Assembly (NCBI RefSeq): GCF_003589745.1
Contig: NZ_CP032364.1
Coordinates: forward strand, 1,860,001-1,924,000
From: Lachnoanaerobaculum umeaense
Lineage (GTDB): Bacteria; Bacillota; Clostridia; Lachnospirales; Lachnospiraceae
DNA length: 64,000 nucleotides
Reading direction: 5' to 3'
The translations under genes were made by a program, and so were the position numbers. A model generated the notes under the pieces. That model did no database searches, was not told the origin of the DNA, and saw only the letters and a list, made by a program, of their open reading frames with translations. Of this stretch, positions 1 through 8,195 are shown one piece after another (positions within the stretch are counted from its first letter, which is position 1; the number at the start of each line of letters is the position of its first letter).

Positions 1-98
1 AGTCCCAGTGTAGAACCTATGCAATCTCCATCCGGACTCACATGACCTGTAATAGCTATATTTTTTGCATTTTCAATAAGCTCTATTAGTTTATTCAT
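1..98 (-). CDS. nrnA: DHH-family nano-RNase / pAp phosphatase, N-terminal fragment
   Basis: Only the first 32 codons lie in the window; the gene runs off the left edge. The start ATG at 98 overlaps the rbfA stop codon by 8 nt, as expected for translational coupling. The residues include GHVSPDGDCIGS, which matches the first DHH-family metal-binding motif (GHxxPDGDxxGS) of bifunctional oligoribonuclease/pAp phosphatases. In Firmicutes nrnA commonly follows rbfA, so both motif and position agree. The enzyme degrades 2-5 nt RNA and dephosphorylates pAp in the cytoplasm. Everything after the first motif is unseen, so the DHHA1 domain is inferred. Confidence 0.8.
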   Translation of the reverse strand, partial: MNKLIELIENAKNIAITGHVSPDGDCIGSTLG

Positions 99-462
99 TG
101 CCCCTCTCATCTTTTTTAATAACTTCATCTATCAGCTTATCCATCTTCATGCCATAAGCCAATGACTCATCTAAAACAAATTTCAGTTCAGGCGTATTTC
201 TTAGGTTCAATCTTCTTGCAAGCTCTTTTCTTATAAAACCTGAAGAAGATTTTAGTCCTAATAATGTCTTCTTTGATTGTTCCTCATCACCTAATACACT
301 AACATAAATTGTTGCATATTTCAAATCTGTGGTAACCTCAGCATCTGTCACACTTGTCATAGGTGCAACCCTTGGGTCTTTGACTTCTCCCCTTATGATT
401 TCAGATACAGTTTTCATCACTTCTGAGTTTATCATAGTAGACTTTAAACTATTCTTTCTCAT
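91..462 (-). CDS. rbfA: 30S ribosome-binding factor A
   Basis: 123 residues, the usual RbfA length. RbfA is a single KH-like domain protein that binds the 30S subunit late in maturation near the 16S rRNA 5' end and helps cold adaptation. Visible family features are the early segment EVKDPRV, the strand YATIYVSVLG and the C-terminal helix after RNTPELKFVLDES. The start ATG has an AGAAAGGAATG ribosome binding site. It follows infB by 14 nt and precedes nrnA with an 8-nt overlap, so it is part of the rimP-nusA-infB operon. Confidence 0.96.
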   Translation of the reverse strand: MRKNSLKSTMINSEVMKTVSEIIRGEVKDPRVAPMTSVTDAEVTTDLKYATIYVSVLGDEEQSKKTLLGLKSSSGFIRKELARRLNLRNTPELKFVLDESLAYGMKMDKLIDEVIKKDERGNE

Positions 463-476
463 ACATTCCTTTCTAT

Positions 477-3359
477 TTATGATCTTGGAACCTCTACCAT
501 AGTATATGCTTCTACTTGGTCAAATTCCTTTATATCATTGAATTTCTCAAATACAAGACCACATTCATAGCCGGTAGCAACTTCCTTAACATCATCTTTA
601 AATCTCTTAAGTGATGCCAGATTTCCATCAAATATCTGCTCTCCGTCTCTCGTGATTCTTACCTTACATCCTCTCACAAACTTACCGTCAAGTACATAGC
701 TTCCTGCAATACTTCCAACTCCCGAAGCCTTAAATATCTGTCTAATCTCAGCATGTCCGATAACCTTCTCCTCATAAATAGGCTCAAGCATACCCTTCAT
801 AGCACTCTCTATATCTTCAATTGCCTGATATATTACTCTGTAAAGTCTCAAATCTACATTTTCTCTCTCAGCTGTAGCCTTTGCCATCTGATCAGGTTTT
901 ACATTAAATCCAATAATAATTGCATTACTTGCAGCTGCAAGCACAACATCACTTTCATTTATTGCACCTACACCACCATGGATAACCTTTACTGCCACTT
1001 CCTCATTTGAAAGCTTTGTAAGAGATTGCTTTACTGCCTCTACAGAACCCTGTACATCAGCTTTTACAACTATTGGAAGTTCCTTAACATTTCCTGCCTT
1101 GATCTGGCTAAAGAGATCATCCAGAGAGAGCTTAGCCTTGGTGTCTTCAATAAGCTTATTTTTGCTCTCAGAAATAAAGGTTGCGGCAAATGCCTTAGCT
1201 TCCTTATCATTTTCTGTAGCAACAAATACCTCTCCGGCATTTGGTACATTATCAAGTCCCAGAATCTCAACCGGTGTGGAAGGAGTAGCCTCTTTAACCT
1301 TAACTCCCTTATCATTCATCATAGCACGAACCTTACCTGAACATGCTCCTGCAGCTATAAAATCTCCTACATGAAGTGTTCCTTTTTGAACAAGTATTCT
1401 TGCTACAGGTCCTTTACCCTTATCAAGCTCAGCTTCTATTACAAGTCCTCTAGCTCTTCTGTTTGGATTTGCCTTAAGCTCCTTAACCTCTGCTGTAAGT
1501 ATTACCATCTCAAGAAGTGTTGATATATTTTCACCATTCTTTGCAGAAACAGGTACAAATATGGTTGAACCACCCCAATCCTCAGGTATAAGTTCATACT
1601 CTGAAAGTTCCTGCTTTACCTTATCAATATTTGCAGCCGGTCTATCTATCTTGTTGATAGCAACTATTATTTCAACTCCGGCAGCCTTAGCATGGTTTAT
1701 AGCCTCCACAGTCTGTGGCATTACACCATCATCTGCTGCTACTACAAGTATAGCGATATCTGTAGCCTGTGCACCACGCATACGCATTGCCGTAAATGCC
1801 TCATGTCCCGGAGTATCAAGGAAGGTTATAGGCTCTCCATTGATCTTTACCATATAGGCACCGATATGCTGTGTAATACCTCCTGCCTCTCTACTTGTTA
1901 CATTTGTTTTTCTTATAGCATCAAGAAGTGATGTTTTACCATGGTCAACATGTCCCATTACTACTACTACAGGTGGTCTTGGTACTAGTGTACTCTCCGG
2001 ATCTTCCTCCTCTGCCAGAAGTTCTCCGATAACATCTACCTTCTCCTCCATAGTACAGATAACATCGTACTCAAGTGCTATTTCCTCTGCCTGCTCAAAA
2101 GTAAGCTCTGTATTTATTGTAACTATCTGACCCTTTAGGAACAGTTTCTTTACAATAGTTGAAGGCTGAAGTTTAAGCTTTGAAGCAAAATCCTTTAATG
2201 TAATTGTCTCAGGAATAATGATTTCTTTGATATCTTCCTGAACCTCTTCCACCTTTTGCTTTGTAGGCATTATAAACGGATGCTTACTTATCTTTCCCTT
2301 TGCCGGTCCGTCCTCTGTTCTATGCTTCTTGTCATTCTTATTATTTTTGAAATTATTCTTATTTACTCTATTAGAAGTCTTCTTACCTAAGCCATCAAGT
2401 ACCGGAACTCCACTTGCAGCATCATTCTTCTTGAATCCTTGCTGTTTATTATTTCCAAAGCTTCTGCTATTATTATCATCCTTTGAGAAATCTTTGCTTC
2501 TATCATTTCTATCATTTCTATTATTTCTGTCATTTGATCCGGTAAAATTCTTATTATCTTTTCCGGCAAAGTTTCTATTTCTGTCGTTATTTCTATCGCC
2601 ATCCTTACTCTTGACATTTCTATCATTTCTGAAGTTGCCTTTTTGGTCTTTGTCTCTGTTGAAAGGCTTCTTATCTCTATTTTGTTGACGTGAATCTTTT
2701 CCTCTTGCCTTATCCCTTTCTTCTCTTTCCTTGAAGATATTTCTGATAGGCTTAGCATTTTCCTTTGCTTTTTTTGCAGCTTCCATCTCTGCATATACAT
2801 TTCTTGGCTTAGCAGGTTCACTGACAGTTTCTTCAACATTTACAGCAGCCTCTTCAATATTAGTTTTTACTACTGCCACTTCCTCTGTTTTTGTTGGCTC
2901 TACAGCTTTTTCTTCCTTCTTTAATTCCATATCTTTTGGTAACTCAGGTTGAATCTTTTCTTCTGTATTCTTCTTTACAATCTGCTTTTGTGTATCTGAC
3001 TCATCATTTTTCTTTGTGCTTTTCTTTGCCCCTGAATTGGACTTTGATCCTGACTTCTTTGTGGACATCTGCTGTGCATTTTGCGGTCTAAATACTACCA
3101 CCTTTTTCTTTGGAGTCTCCCCACTTTTATTTTCTGATACTTCCTGTGTGGTCTCTACCGTTCTATTATTATCCATTATTTCCTTATTATCCAATTTTTT
3201 ATTTCCATCTATATTATTATTAAATTTTTCTCTAAGCATTTTTTCTTCATCAGCTGATATATTTGACATAGCAGTCTTTGATATCTCCTTCTCTTTCAAA
3301 TATCCTATCAACTCATTATTATTTTTGCCTAATTCTTTTGCCAGATCTTTTACTCTCAA
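477..3359 (-). CDS. infB: Translation initiation factor IF-2
   Basis: 960 residues. IF-2 is the GTPase that places initiator fMet-tRNA on the 30S subunit and promotes subunit joining. Order: N-terminal IF2_N region, a long low-complexity basic linker rich in Lys, Arg, Asn and Asp (roughly 60-350, with repeated RNDRN-type motifs), a second IF2_N module, the G domain with GHVDHGKT near 466, DTPGHEAF and NKID, then the beta-barrel, C1 and C2 domains. The start is TTG: TGA and TAA in-frame stops sit directly before it and a GGAGG site lies 8 nt upstream. The linker is long, as is common in Clostridia. It follows ylxQ by 3 nt. Confidence 0.97.
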   Translation of the reverse strand: MRVKDLAKELGKNNNELIGYLKEKEISKTAMSNISADEEKMLREKFNNNIDGNKKLDNKEIMDNNRTVETTQEVSENKSGETPKKKVVVFRPQNAQQMSTKKSGSKSNSGAKKSTKKNDESDTQKQIVKKNTEEKIQPELPKDMELKKEEKAVEPTKTEEVAVVKTNIEEAAVNVEETVSEPAKPRNVYAEMEAAKKAKENAKPIRNIFKEREERDKARGKDSRQQNRDKKPFNRDKDQKGNFRNDRNVKSKDGDRNNDRNRNFAGKDNKNFTGSNDRNNRNDRNDRSKDFSKDDNNSRSFGNNKQQGFKKNDAASGVPVLDGLGKKTSNRVNKNNFKNNKNDKKHRTEDGPAKGKISKHPFIMPTKQKVEEVQEDIKEIIIPETITLKDFASKLKLQPSTIVKKLFLKGQIVTINTELTFEQAEEIALEYDVICTMEEKVDVIGELLAEEEDPESTLVPRPPVVVVMGHVDHGKTSLLDAIRKTNVTSREAGGITQHIGAYMVKINGEPITFLDTPGHEAFTAMRMRGAQATDIAILVVAADDGVMPQTVEAINHAKAAGVEIIVAINKIDRPAANIDKVKQELSEYELIPEDWGGSTIFVPVSAKNGENISTLLEMVILTAEVKELKANPNRRARGLVIEAELDKGKGPVARILVQKGTLHVGDFIAAGACSGKVRAMMNDKGVKVKEATPSTPVEILGLDNVPNAGEVFVATENDKEAKAFAATFISESKNKLIEDTKAKLSLDDLFSQIKAGNVKELPIVVKADVQGSVEAVKQSLTKLSNEEVAVKVIHGGVGAINESDVVLAAASNAIIIGFNVKPDQMAKATAERENVDLRLYRVIYQAIEDIESAMKGMLEPIYEEKVIGHAEIRQIFKASGVGSIAGSYVLDGKFVRGCKVRITRDGEQIFDGNLASLKRFKDDVKEVATGYECGLVFEKFNDIKEFDQVEAYTMVEVPRS

Positions 3360-3362
3360 TTA

Positions 3363-3686
3363 TCATTCCTCCGTGATTTTTAATATTGCATTTTTAAATC
3401 CGTCCTCAGTCAATGTTATTGATGATCTAAGCCCTTTGCCCAAAGCTGTTCCCAATTCTTCCTTTGTGGAATATATTATTATCGGAACATGATAAAACTT
3501 ACACTTATCTTCAAACTTCTTTTTAGTGTTTTCAGATGCGTCATTTGCTATTATAACCAATCTTGCCTTGCCTGACTTTATACATTTCTCAACTGAAAAT
3601 TCTCCTGAAACCACCTGTCTCGCTTTCATAGCAAGTCCAATCAAACTTAATACTTTATCCCTTGTCAAGCTCTGCCATCTCCTCAC
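3363..3686 (-). CDS. ylxQ: L7Ae-family RNA-binding protein YlxQ
   Basis: 107 residues from a GTG at 3686. The likelier start is TTG at 3668 (101 residues), which places the family-typical KVLSLIGLAMKARQVVSGE at the N terminus and has GAGGAG 10 nt upstream. The L7Ae/L30e/S12e fold binds kink-turn RNA, and YlxQ is the bacterial paralogue usually found between ylxR and infB. The segment ARLVIIANDASENTKKK is the characteristic core. It overlaps the ylxR 3' end by 32 nt (14 nt with the later start), which indicates coupling. Its precise cellular role is not settled in the family. Confidence 0.9.
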   Translation of the reverse strand: MRRWQSLTRDKVLSLIGLAMKARQVVSGEFSVEKCIKSGKARLVIIANDASENTKKKFEDKCKFYHVPIIIYSTKEELGTALGKGLRSSITLTEDGFKNAILKITEE

Positions 3687-3939
3687 TAAGCCTTACCAAA
3701 ATATCTGTATCCACATTCATTTTAAAAGCTCTGTTCAAACCCTTAGTTTTTATAGCCTTTTGCAAGCAATCAGCATTTCTGCATATATATGCACCTCTGC
3801 CATTTGCTCTTCCACTTGTATCTAAAAGCATCTCTCCCTCAGGCGTTTTTACTATTCTAATCAATTCTTTTTTAGGCTTTGACTCATTACATCCAATACA
3901 TTTTCTCTGAGGTGTCTTATTCTTCGTTATAGTTGCCAT
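3655..3939 (-). CDS. ylxR: YlxR family RNA-binding protein (RNase P modulator)
   Basis: 94 residues. The family hallmark PQRKCIGC near the N terminus and GRGAYICRNADC in the middle are present; this DUF448 fold has a positively charged RNA-binding surface. YlxR/RnpM was reported to bind RNase P RNA and modulate its activity in B. subtilis, and it lies between nusA and ylxQ in most Firmicutes, as here. The start ATG lies inside the nusA 3' end (23-nt overlap) with only a weak AGAAG ribosome binding site, so translation probably depends on coupling. Confidence 0.92.
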   Translation of the reverse strand: MATITKNKTPQRKCIGCNESKPKKELIRIVKTPEGEMLLDTSGRANGRGAYICRNADCLQKAIKTKGLNRAFKMNVDTDILVRLSEEMAELDKG

Positions 3940-5077
3940 CTTCTGTTTCTGCCTCAGAATCTATTACATCATTCTCTTCACTGTATGACTCATCATCATT
4001 GTCTAATGTATCAAATACTCCAAGTTCTCTGGCTTGACTTTCGCTCTTTATATCTATCTTATATCCGGTAAGTCTGGCTGCAAGCCTTGCATTCTGTCCT
4101 TCCTTACCTATAGCAAGTGAGAGCTGATAATCCGGAACAATTACATCTGCTTCCTTTGTCTCTTCATCTGCCACTACTGCTATTACCTTAGCCGGTGAAA
4201 GGGCATTTTCTATTAAATATCCGGGATTGTCATCCCAGTTTACTATATCTACCTTTTCTCCTCTAAGTTCTTCTACTACAGCATTTACTCTGACTCCATC
4301 TACGCCCACGCAAGCACCTACAGGATCTATATCAGCTTCATGACTGCATACTGCAATCTTTGTTCTGGAACCCGCCTCTCTTGATATGGACTTTATTTCC
4401 ACTACACCTTCTCTTATCTCAGGCACCTCTGCCTCAAAGAGTCTCTTTACAAACTCCGGATGGGTTCTTGATACAGATATTCTAGGTCCCTTAGGATTGT
4501 CCTTTACCTCCAAGACAAATACTTTCAGTCTGTCTCCAAGCTTTAATTCTTCTCCCTTTACCTGCTCGCTTTCAGCCAATACCGCATCTATTCTTCCCAA
4601 ATTTATTGCAATATTTTTGCCCATAAATCTGGTAACAACACCACTTACTATATCCCTTTCTTTCATAAAGTAATCATTAAAGATTACTTTTCTTTCCTCT
4701 TCTCTTATCTTTTGTAAGATAACATTCTTTGCAACTCCGGCTGCTATCCTACCAAATTCCTTTGAGATAACAGGTACAAGTACTGTATCTCCTACACTTA
4801 AGTTTGGATTTTGCATTCTAGCCTCTGCCAGTGATATCTTTGTTGCCTTCTCTTCAATGGCAGGCTTACTTCCCAAAGTCTCTACTACTTCCTTTGCCTG
4901 TATTATAGAATAATCGCATGTATTTGGATTTACACTTACCTTTACATTATCAGCTGTTCCAAAATTGTTTTTACATGCAGAAATCAAAGAGTTCTCAATG
5001 GCTTCCAAAATTGCTGCCTTACTTATATTTTTTTCTTTTTCCAAGAGATCAAGTGCCTCTAGTAATTCCTTATTCAT
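3917..5077 (-). CDS. nusA: Transcription termination/antitermination factor NusA
   Basis: 386 residues. NusA binds RNA polymerase and nascent RNA, stimulating pausing and intrinsic termination. Domain order: N-terminal RNAP-binding domain (about 1-125), S1 domain (about 135-200, around FMGKNIAINLGRIDAVL), KH1 with VGACVGVDGVRVNAVVEEL and KH2 with AIGKEGQNARLAARLTGYKI. The tail is short and acidic, and the E. coli C-terminal repeats are absent, as usual in Firmicutes. A GGAGG lies 12 nt before ATG and a closer AAAGG abuts it. The leader terminator upstream of rimP is a candidate for NusA feedback on its own operon (see findings). Confidence 0.97.
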   Translation of the reverse strand: MNKELLEALDLLEKEKNISKAAILEAIENSLISACKNNFGTADNVKVSVNPNTCDYSIIQAKEVVETLGSKPAIEEKATKISLAEARMQNPNLSVGDTVLVPVISKEFGRIAAGVAKNVILQKIREEERKVIFNDYFMKERDIVSGVVTRFMGKNIAINLGRIDAVLAESEQVKGEELKLGDRLKVFVLEVKDNPKGPRISVSRTHPEFVKRLFEAEVPEIREGVVEIKSISREAGSRTKIAVCSHEADIDPVGACVGVDGVRVNAVVEELRGEKVDIVNWDDNPGYLIENALSPAKVIAVVADEETKEADVIVPDYQLSLAIGKEGQNARLAARLTGYKIDIKSESQARELGVFDTLDNDDESYSEENDVIDSEAETEDGNYNEE

Positions 5078-5095
5078 CCTTTGTATTTTCCTCCA

Positions 5096-5560
5096 TTAAA
5101 AATCTATCTTTAATCTAATATTTGCAATTTCTTTTTTTGTAAAGACTTCTTCCTTATCTTCCATTTCAATAGTGATATTTTCACCATCAAATGATTTCAG
5201 TATTCCCTCAAAATCCTTTACACCTTCTCTTGCCTTGTAGAGCTTTAGCTCAACTTCTTTTCCAAGTTCTCTCAGAAAATCCTTGTCCTTTTTTAGGGTT
5301 CTCCCAAGTCCAGGAGAAGATACCTCTAAAATATATCCCTCATCAATAAAATCATTCTCATCCAGCCAATCACTAAGGCGTCTTGAAATTTCCGCACAAT
5401 CTTCTATTCCTATACCGCCATCCATATCACAGTATGCTCTTAGATAGTATTCTCCTGCCTCTTTGACAAATTCTACATCAACTACTTCAAAGTTTAGCTC
5501 ACCGCTAAGTTTTTCCAAGAACTCTTCAGTTCTTTTTACATAAGTTTCGCTTTTGCTCAT
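5096..5560 (-). CDS. rimP: Ribosome maturation factor RimP
   Basis: 154 residues from the ATG at 5560, chosen because GAAAGGATAGAA immediately precedes it; a longer in-frame ATG at 5596 would start within the leader terminator region. RimP helps assemble the 30S head. The family core is visible: LNFEVVDVEFVKEAGEYYLRAY followed by the DGGIGIEDCAEISRRLSDWLD block and the motif LEVSSPGLGRTLKKDKDF (about 80-100), then the C-terminal SH3-like barrel. It is the first gene of the nusA-infB operon, with promoter and attenuator-like hairpin directly upstream. Confidence 0.96.
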   Translation of the reverse strand: MSKSETYVKRTEEFLEKLSGELNFEVVDVEFVKEAGEYYLRAYCDMDGGIGIEDCAEISRRLSDWLDENDFIDEGYILEVSSPGLGRTLKKDKDFLRELGKEVELKLYKAREGVKDFEGILKSFDGENITIEMEDKEEVFTKKEIANIRLKIDF

Positions 5561-5580
5561 TTCTATCCTTTCATATGCAT

Positions 5581-5607
5581 AAAAAAGTGGACCCACCGGC
5601 CCACTTT
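5581..5607 (-). terminator. Intrinsic terminator in the rimP leader (attenuator candidate)
   Basis: Read on the minus strand, 5607-5584 forms a 10-bp stem (AAAGTGGGCC with GGTCCACTTT, one G-U pair) around a GGTG loop, followed by six T residues. It lies between the predicted promoter (5629-5657) and the rimP start at 5560. The hairpin would therefore form in the first 40 nt of the operon transcript rather than after a gene. It could also catch read-through from vapBC. Confidence 0.82.
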
Positions 5608-5628
5608 CCTGTCAAACATATTTCATTC

Positions 5629-5657
5629 ACTATAGCACATTTTTCATTTAAATGCAA
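5629..5657 (-). promoter_or_regulatory. Promoter of the rimP-nusA-infB operon
   Basis: A sigma-A-like promoter on the minus strand: -35 TTGCAT (5657-5652), 17-bp spacer, -10 TATAGT (5634-5629). Transcription would start near 5622, some 15 nt before the leader hairpin and about 60 nt before the rimP ATG. Confidence 0.65.
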
Positions 5658-5659
5658 GG

Positions 5660-5684
5660 GGGAAATAAGATTACATGCTTATTT
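5660..5684. repeat. Left copy of 25-bp repeat flanking vapBC
   Basis: GGGAAATAAGATTAC followed by ATGCTTATTT. It matches 6386-6410 in 24 of 25 positions, in the same orientation. Each copy contains an inverted repeat (AAATAAG / CTTATTT). The left copy overlaps the vapC stop codon (5679-5681). The two copies enclose exactly the vapB-vapC promoter and genes. Confidence 0.85.
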
Positions 5685-6080
5685 AACCCAATTATACACT
5701 GTCAAATCCGGCACTCTTGTGAACTCTTTAATGTTGTTAGTTACTATAGAATATCCCAACGACTGTGCATGAGCAGCTATCATCATATCAAGCTGACCTA
5801 TCAGTGTTCCCTTTTTTTCTAAATAAGCTCTAATCTTTCCATAATTATTTGCTGCATTGGTATCAAAATCCAACACCTCTATATTAGATAAAAACAATGT
5901 TAGTGCAAGTCTATTTTTACCAACCGCCTTACTTTTCTCTACACCATGTATCAGCTCTGCATATGTTATAGAAGAAATACATATTTCTTTAGGATCATGT
6001 CTTTTCAATTCTTCTATTACGCTATCCGGATTGTTCTTTATTATATATATGCATATATTAGTATCAAGCATATATCTCAT
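5679..6080 (-). CDS. vapC: PIN-domain ribonuclease toxin of a VapBC pair
   Basis: 133 residues, standard VapC length. VapC toxins are Mg-dependent RNases that usually cleave tRNA or rRNA. The PIN acidic residues are visible: D6 in MLDTNICIYII, E42 in SSITYAELIHG, D98 in IGQLDMMIAAHA, and the usual TNN motif at 114-116 before KEF. The ATG overlaps the end of vapB by 4 nt. The toxin stop codon lies within the left flanking repeat, suggesting that the cassette boundary is very close to the gene end. The RNA target cannot be deduced from sequence. Confidence 0.93.
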   Translation of the reverse strand: MRYMLDTNICIYIIKNNPDSVIEELKRHDPKEICISSITYAELIHGVEKSKAVGKNRLALTLFLSNIEVLDFDTNAANNYGKIRAYLEKKGTLIGQLDMMIAAHAQSLGYSIVTNNIKEFTRVPDLTVYNWVK

Positions 6081-6304
6081 AGTTCTTCTCTCTTCTGAAC
6101 TAAATTATCTTCTCTATCAATCATAAAGTCGTCTGAAAACATATCTATAGCTGTAATAAAGGAATCCCACTTACTATTTTTAGGCAACAGAATCAATACA
6201 TCACCAATTTTATTTGCCATCACTTCATCACAATCAAATCTATACTCTTTAGGCAATCTCACTGCCTGGCTTCTACCATTTTCAAAAATTTTTGCTGCCA
6301 ACAT
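6077..6304 (-). CDS. vapB: AbrB/MazE-type antitoxin of the VapBC pair
   Basis: 75 residues. The N-terminal half (AKIFENGRSQAVRLPKEYRF) is the SpoVT/AbrB swapped-hairpin DNA-binding fold; the C-terminal part would wrap around and inhibit VapC. It is placed 5' of the toxin with a 4-nt overlap, the normal arrangement. A strong promoter with an embedded palindrome lies just upstream, consistent with VapB-VapC autorepression. AAGGGATGG precedes the ATG as ribosome binding site. Confidence 0.92.
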   Translation of the reverse strand: MLAAKIFENGRSQAVRLPKEYRFDCDEVMANKIGDVLILLPKNSKWDSFITAIDMFSDDFMIDREDNLVQKREEL

Positions 6305-6328
6305 AAAATCACCATCCCTTCAACAATA

Positions 6329-6357
6329 AGTATATATCAAAATATATACCAAGTCAA
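6329..6357 (-). promoter_or_regulatory. vapBC promoter with overlapping palindromic operator
   Basis: On the minus strand: -35 TTGACT (6357-6352), 17-bp spacer, -10 TATACT (6334-6329). A 20-bp interrupted palindrome at 6330-6349 (GTATATA, six bases, TATATAC) covers the spacer and most of the -10. This is a likely binding site for the AbrB-fold antitoxin. Confidence 0.75.
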
Positions 6358-6385
6358 TATATGAAAATATTTACGCTTGACAGGT

Positions 6386-6410
6386 GGGAAATAAGATTAC
6401 CTGCTTATTT
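6386..6410. repeat. Right copy of 25-bp repeat flanking vapBC
   Basis: Same 25-bp sequence as 5660-5684 with a single A-to-C change. It lies between the vapBC promoter and the stop codon of the first DUF5050 gene, 16 bp beyond that stop. The internal inverted repeat could also act as a weak hairpin for the upstream lipoprotein array, but it lacks a T tract. Confidence 0.85.
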
Positions 6411-6425
6411 GTATCGACCTATTCT

Positions 6426-8177
6426 TTACTCCGAATGTCTATAAAAACTTTTATCACCTATATAATATTTATTATCATTAGAGCCATTTAAGTATTTTTG
6501 CATAATTCTATTATATTCGCTTTCAGTTACCTCTGATCCATTTATCTTATATACTTCCCCATATATTTCATTTGAATATAATACTACAATTTTATCATTA
6601 TTGTCTAATTTAAATACTACCTCTTCATAACCATTTCCAAATCCATGTGTAACATGTATCTCTCCATCTTTAAAGATATCTATTAAAGTTTTGGGACCAC
6701 CTGCATCAACTATAACCGGAACACCATTATTTAAAGCATATATGGCAGTAATAAATTCATTATGTGATACTATCATCTCTTTGCTTCCATTTCCATTTAT
6801 ATCCGAAAACCCGAAGCGATATTCTTCATTTGGTCCATACGAACCAGATTCAATATATGTACTACCATAGAATCCCTCATAAATATATTTGTAATAGTCA
6901 AATATAACCGGTTCATATTTCTCCATATAGTAACTATCATCCTTTTCGGAGCTACTTGGTTGCGTATTTTTTGTAGCTACCTCAGGCTTTGCGTTTGCTA
7001 CAGCTGCATCAAAGTTTACCATCTGGCCTATAGGAGTATTAGCTGCAATATTATAAGTATATAGCTCTGTATCAGGCTTGCTCTTGCCATCCCAATACCT
7101 CAAGAATACATTTCCATTCACTATATTAAACCATTTGATATCTTCCGCTATATCCACTACATTGCTTCCATCCATATTCATCTTCTTTAGTGAGCCCATC
7201 TTTTGCTCATATGACTTCTCAAGTACATATAGAGTATTTTCATAGATATTGAACTGTACACTGTCTGCTGCAAATCCAAGTCCGGAGCCATCATAAACTA
7301 TTTTTTGATTGCCACCTGTAAGATCACTACTTCTAAGATATGGATCTTCCTCAGTATAATATAGTGTACCGTCATATATTATATAGTTCTGGCAGTCAAA
7401 TCCGGGTATTGCCACAGTGTTTTGCTTAGTTTCCATATCATAGTAATTGAATCCGTCCTTAGTAAGGAAATATACATATCTTTTATCAACTACACTGACA
7501 TTGGGATTCCCCACATTTTGTCCTGCCGGTATAGTAAACAGCTCTGTAAAATCCTGACCATCTGTATTTACTCTACAAATATGATATATTCCATCCTGAC
7601 CATTTGAATAGCTAAAATAGCAATAATTATCTACCAAACTCTCAAAGCTTAGCCAGCTATCATCACCTGTTCCAAAGCCAAGATCTGTCAGTCTTGTATT
7701 TTCTCCGGTACTGATAGAATATCTATATAGATTTCTATCAGTAAAATTAGTATCCTTTTGATCACCTGTAGTGGTATTAGCATAATATATATTTCCATTT
7801 AAAATATGCATATCCTTCATAAATATATCACCGGATATTCTACTTACATTACCGCTCATATCTACAGAATAGATTCTCTCCTGATCCTTTGGATTCCTGA
7901 AGTAATACACATCACCATTGTTTACCATTCGTCCATAACAAACCATATTTCCAACAAGATTTCCATCATTTACAGCTGTATTCTTTAGCTCTTTGACTTC
8001 TTTCTTATCTTCTTTATCTTTCTTCTTTTCCTTTTTATTTTTTTTATTAGCTTTTGTATAGTCTTCAGTTTCAGATTTTTTATAAGAATCCGTATTTAAA
8101 CCTACGCTACATCCTGTAAACAATAAACTTGCAGACAATACAAAAGATGCAAATATTGCATGTTTTTTTACTCTCAT
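6426..8177 (-). CDS. DUF5050-like propeller lipoprotein with C-terminal EF-hand-like module
   Basis: 583 residues. It has a signal peptide with lipobox LFTGC (Cys23), then a Lys/Glu/Asp-rich spacer. Residues about 75-405 form a region of repeated YxYFRNxxD / IYYAN / LYYTEED strands typical of DUF5050/TolB-like propellers. After about residue 410 a different module begins, with SDINGNGSKEM near 459, an EF-hand-like D-x-N-x-N-G-x-x-x-E calcium loop. The propeller block is almost identical, also at DNA level, to that of the next gene (8196-9986), but the C terminus is unrelated to it and resembles the genes at 13247 and 15058. GGAGGAATT precedes the ATG. Function unknown; outward-facing on the cell membrane. 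Confidence 0.88.
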   Translation of the reverse strand: MRVKKHAIFASFVLSASLLFTGCSVGLNTDSYKKSETEDYTKANKKNKKEKKKDKEDKKEVKELKNTAVNDGNLVGNMVCYGRMVNNGDVYYFRNPKDQERIYSVDMSGNVSRISGDIFMKDMHILNGNIYYANTTTGDQKDTNFTDRNLYRYSISTGENTRLTDLGFGTGDDSWLSFESLVDNYCYFSYSNGQDGIYHICRVNTDGQDFTELFTIPAGQNVGNPNVSVVDKRYVYFLTKDGFNYYDMETKQNTVAIPGFDCQNYIIYDGTLYYTEEDPYLRSSDLTGGNQKIVYDGSGLGFAADSVQFNIYENTLYVLEKSYEQKMGSLKKMNMDGSNVVDIAEDIKWFNIVNGNVFLRYWDGKSKPDTELYTYNIAANTPIGQMVNFDAAVANAKPEVATKNTQPSSSEKDDSYYMEKYEPVIFDYYKYIYEGFYGSTYIESGSYGPNEEYRFGFSDINGNGSKEMIVSHNEFITAIYALNNGVPVIVDAGGPKTLIDIFKDGEIHVTHGFGNGYEEVVFKLDNNDKIVVLYSNEIYGEVYKINGSEVTESEYNRIMQKYLNGSNDNKYYIGDKSFYRHSE

Positions 8178-8195
8178 AATTCCTCCAAAGTGTAT

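Noticed and set aside
2300..2720. Long plus-strand frame opposite the infB linker
   Set aside because: It arises from the biased Lys/Arg/Asn/Asp codons of the IF-2 linker; no ribosome binding site and a leucine/phenylalanine-only composition.
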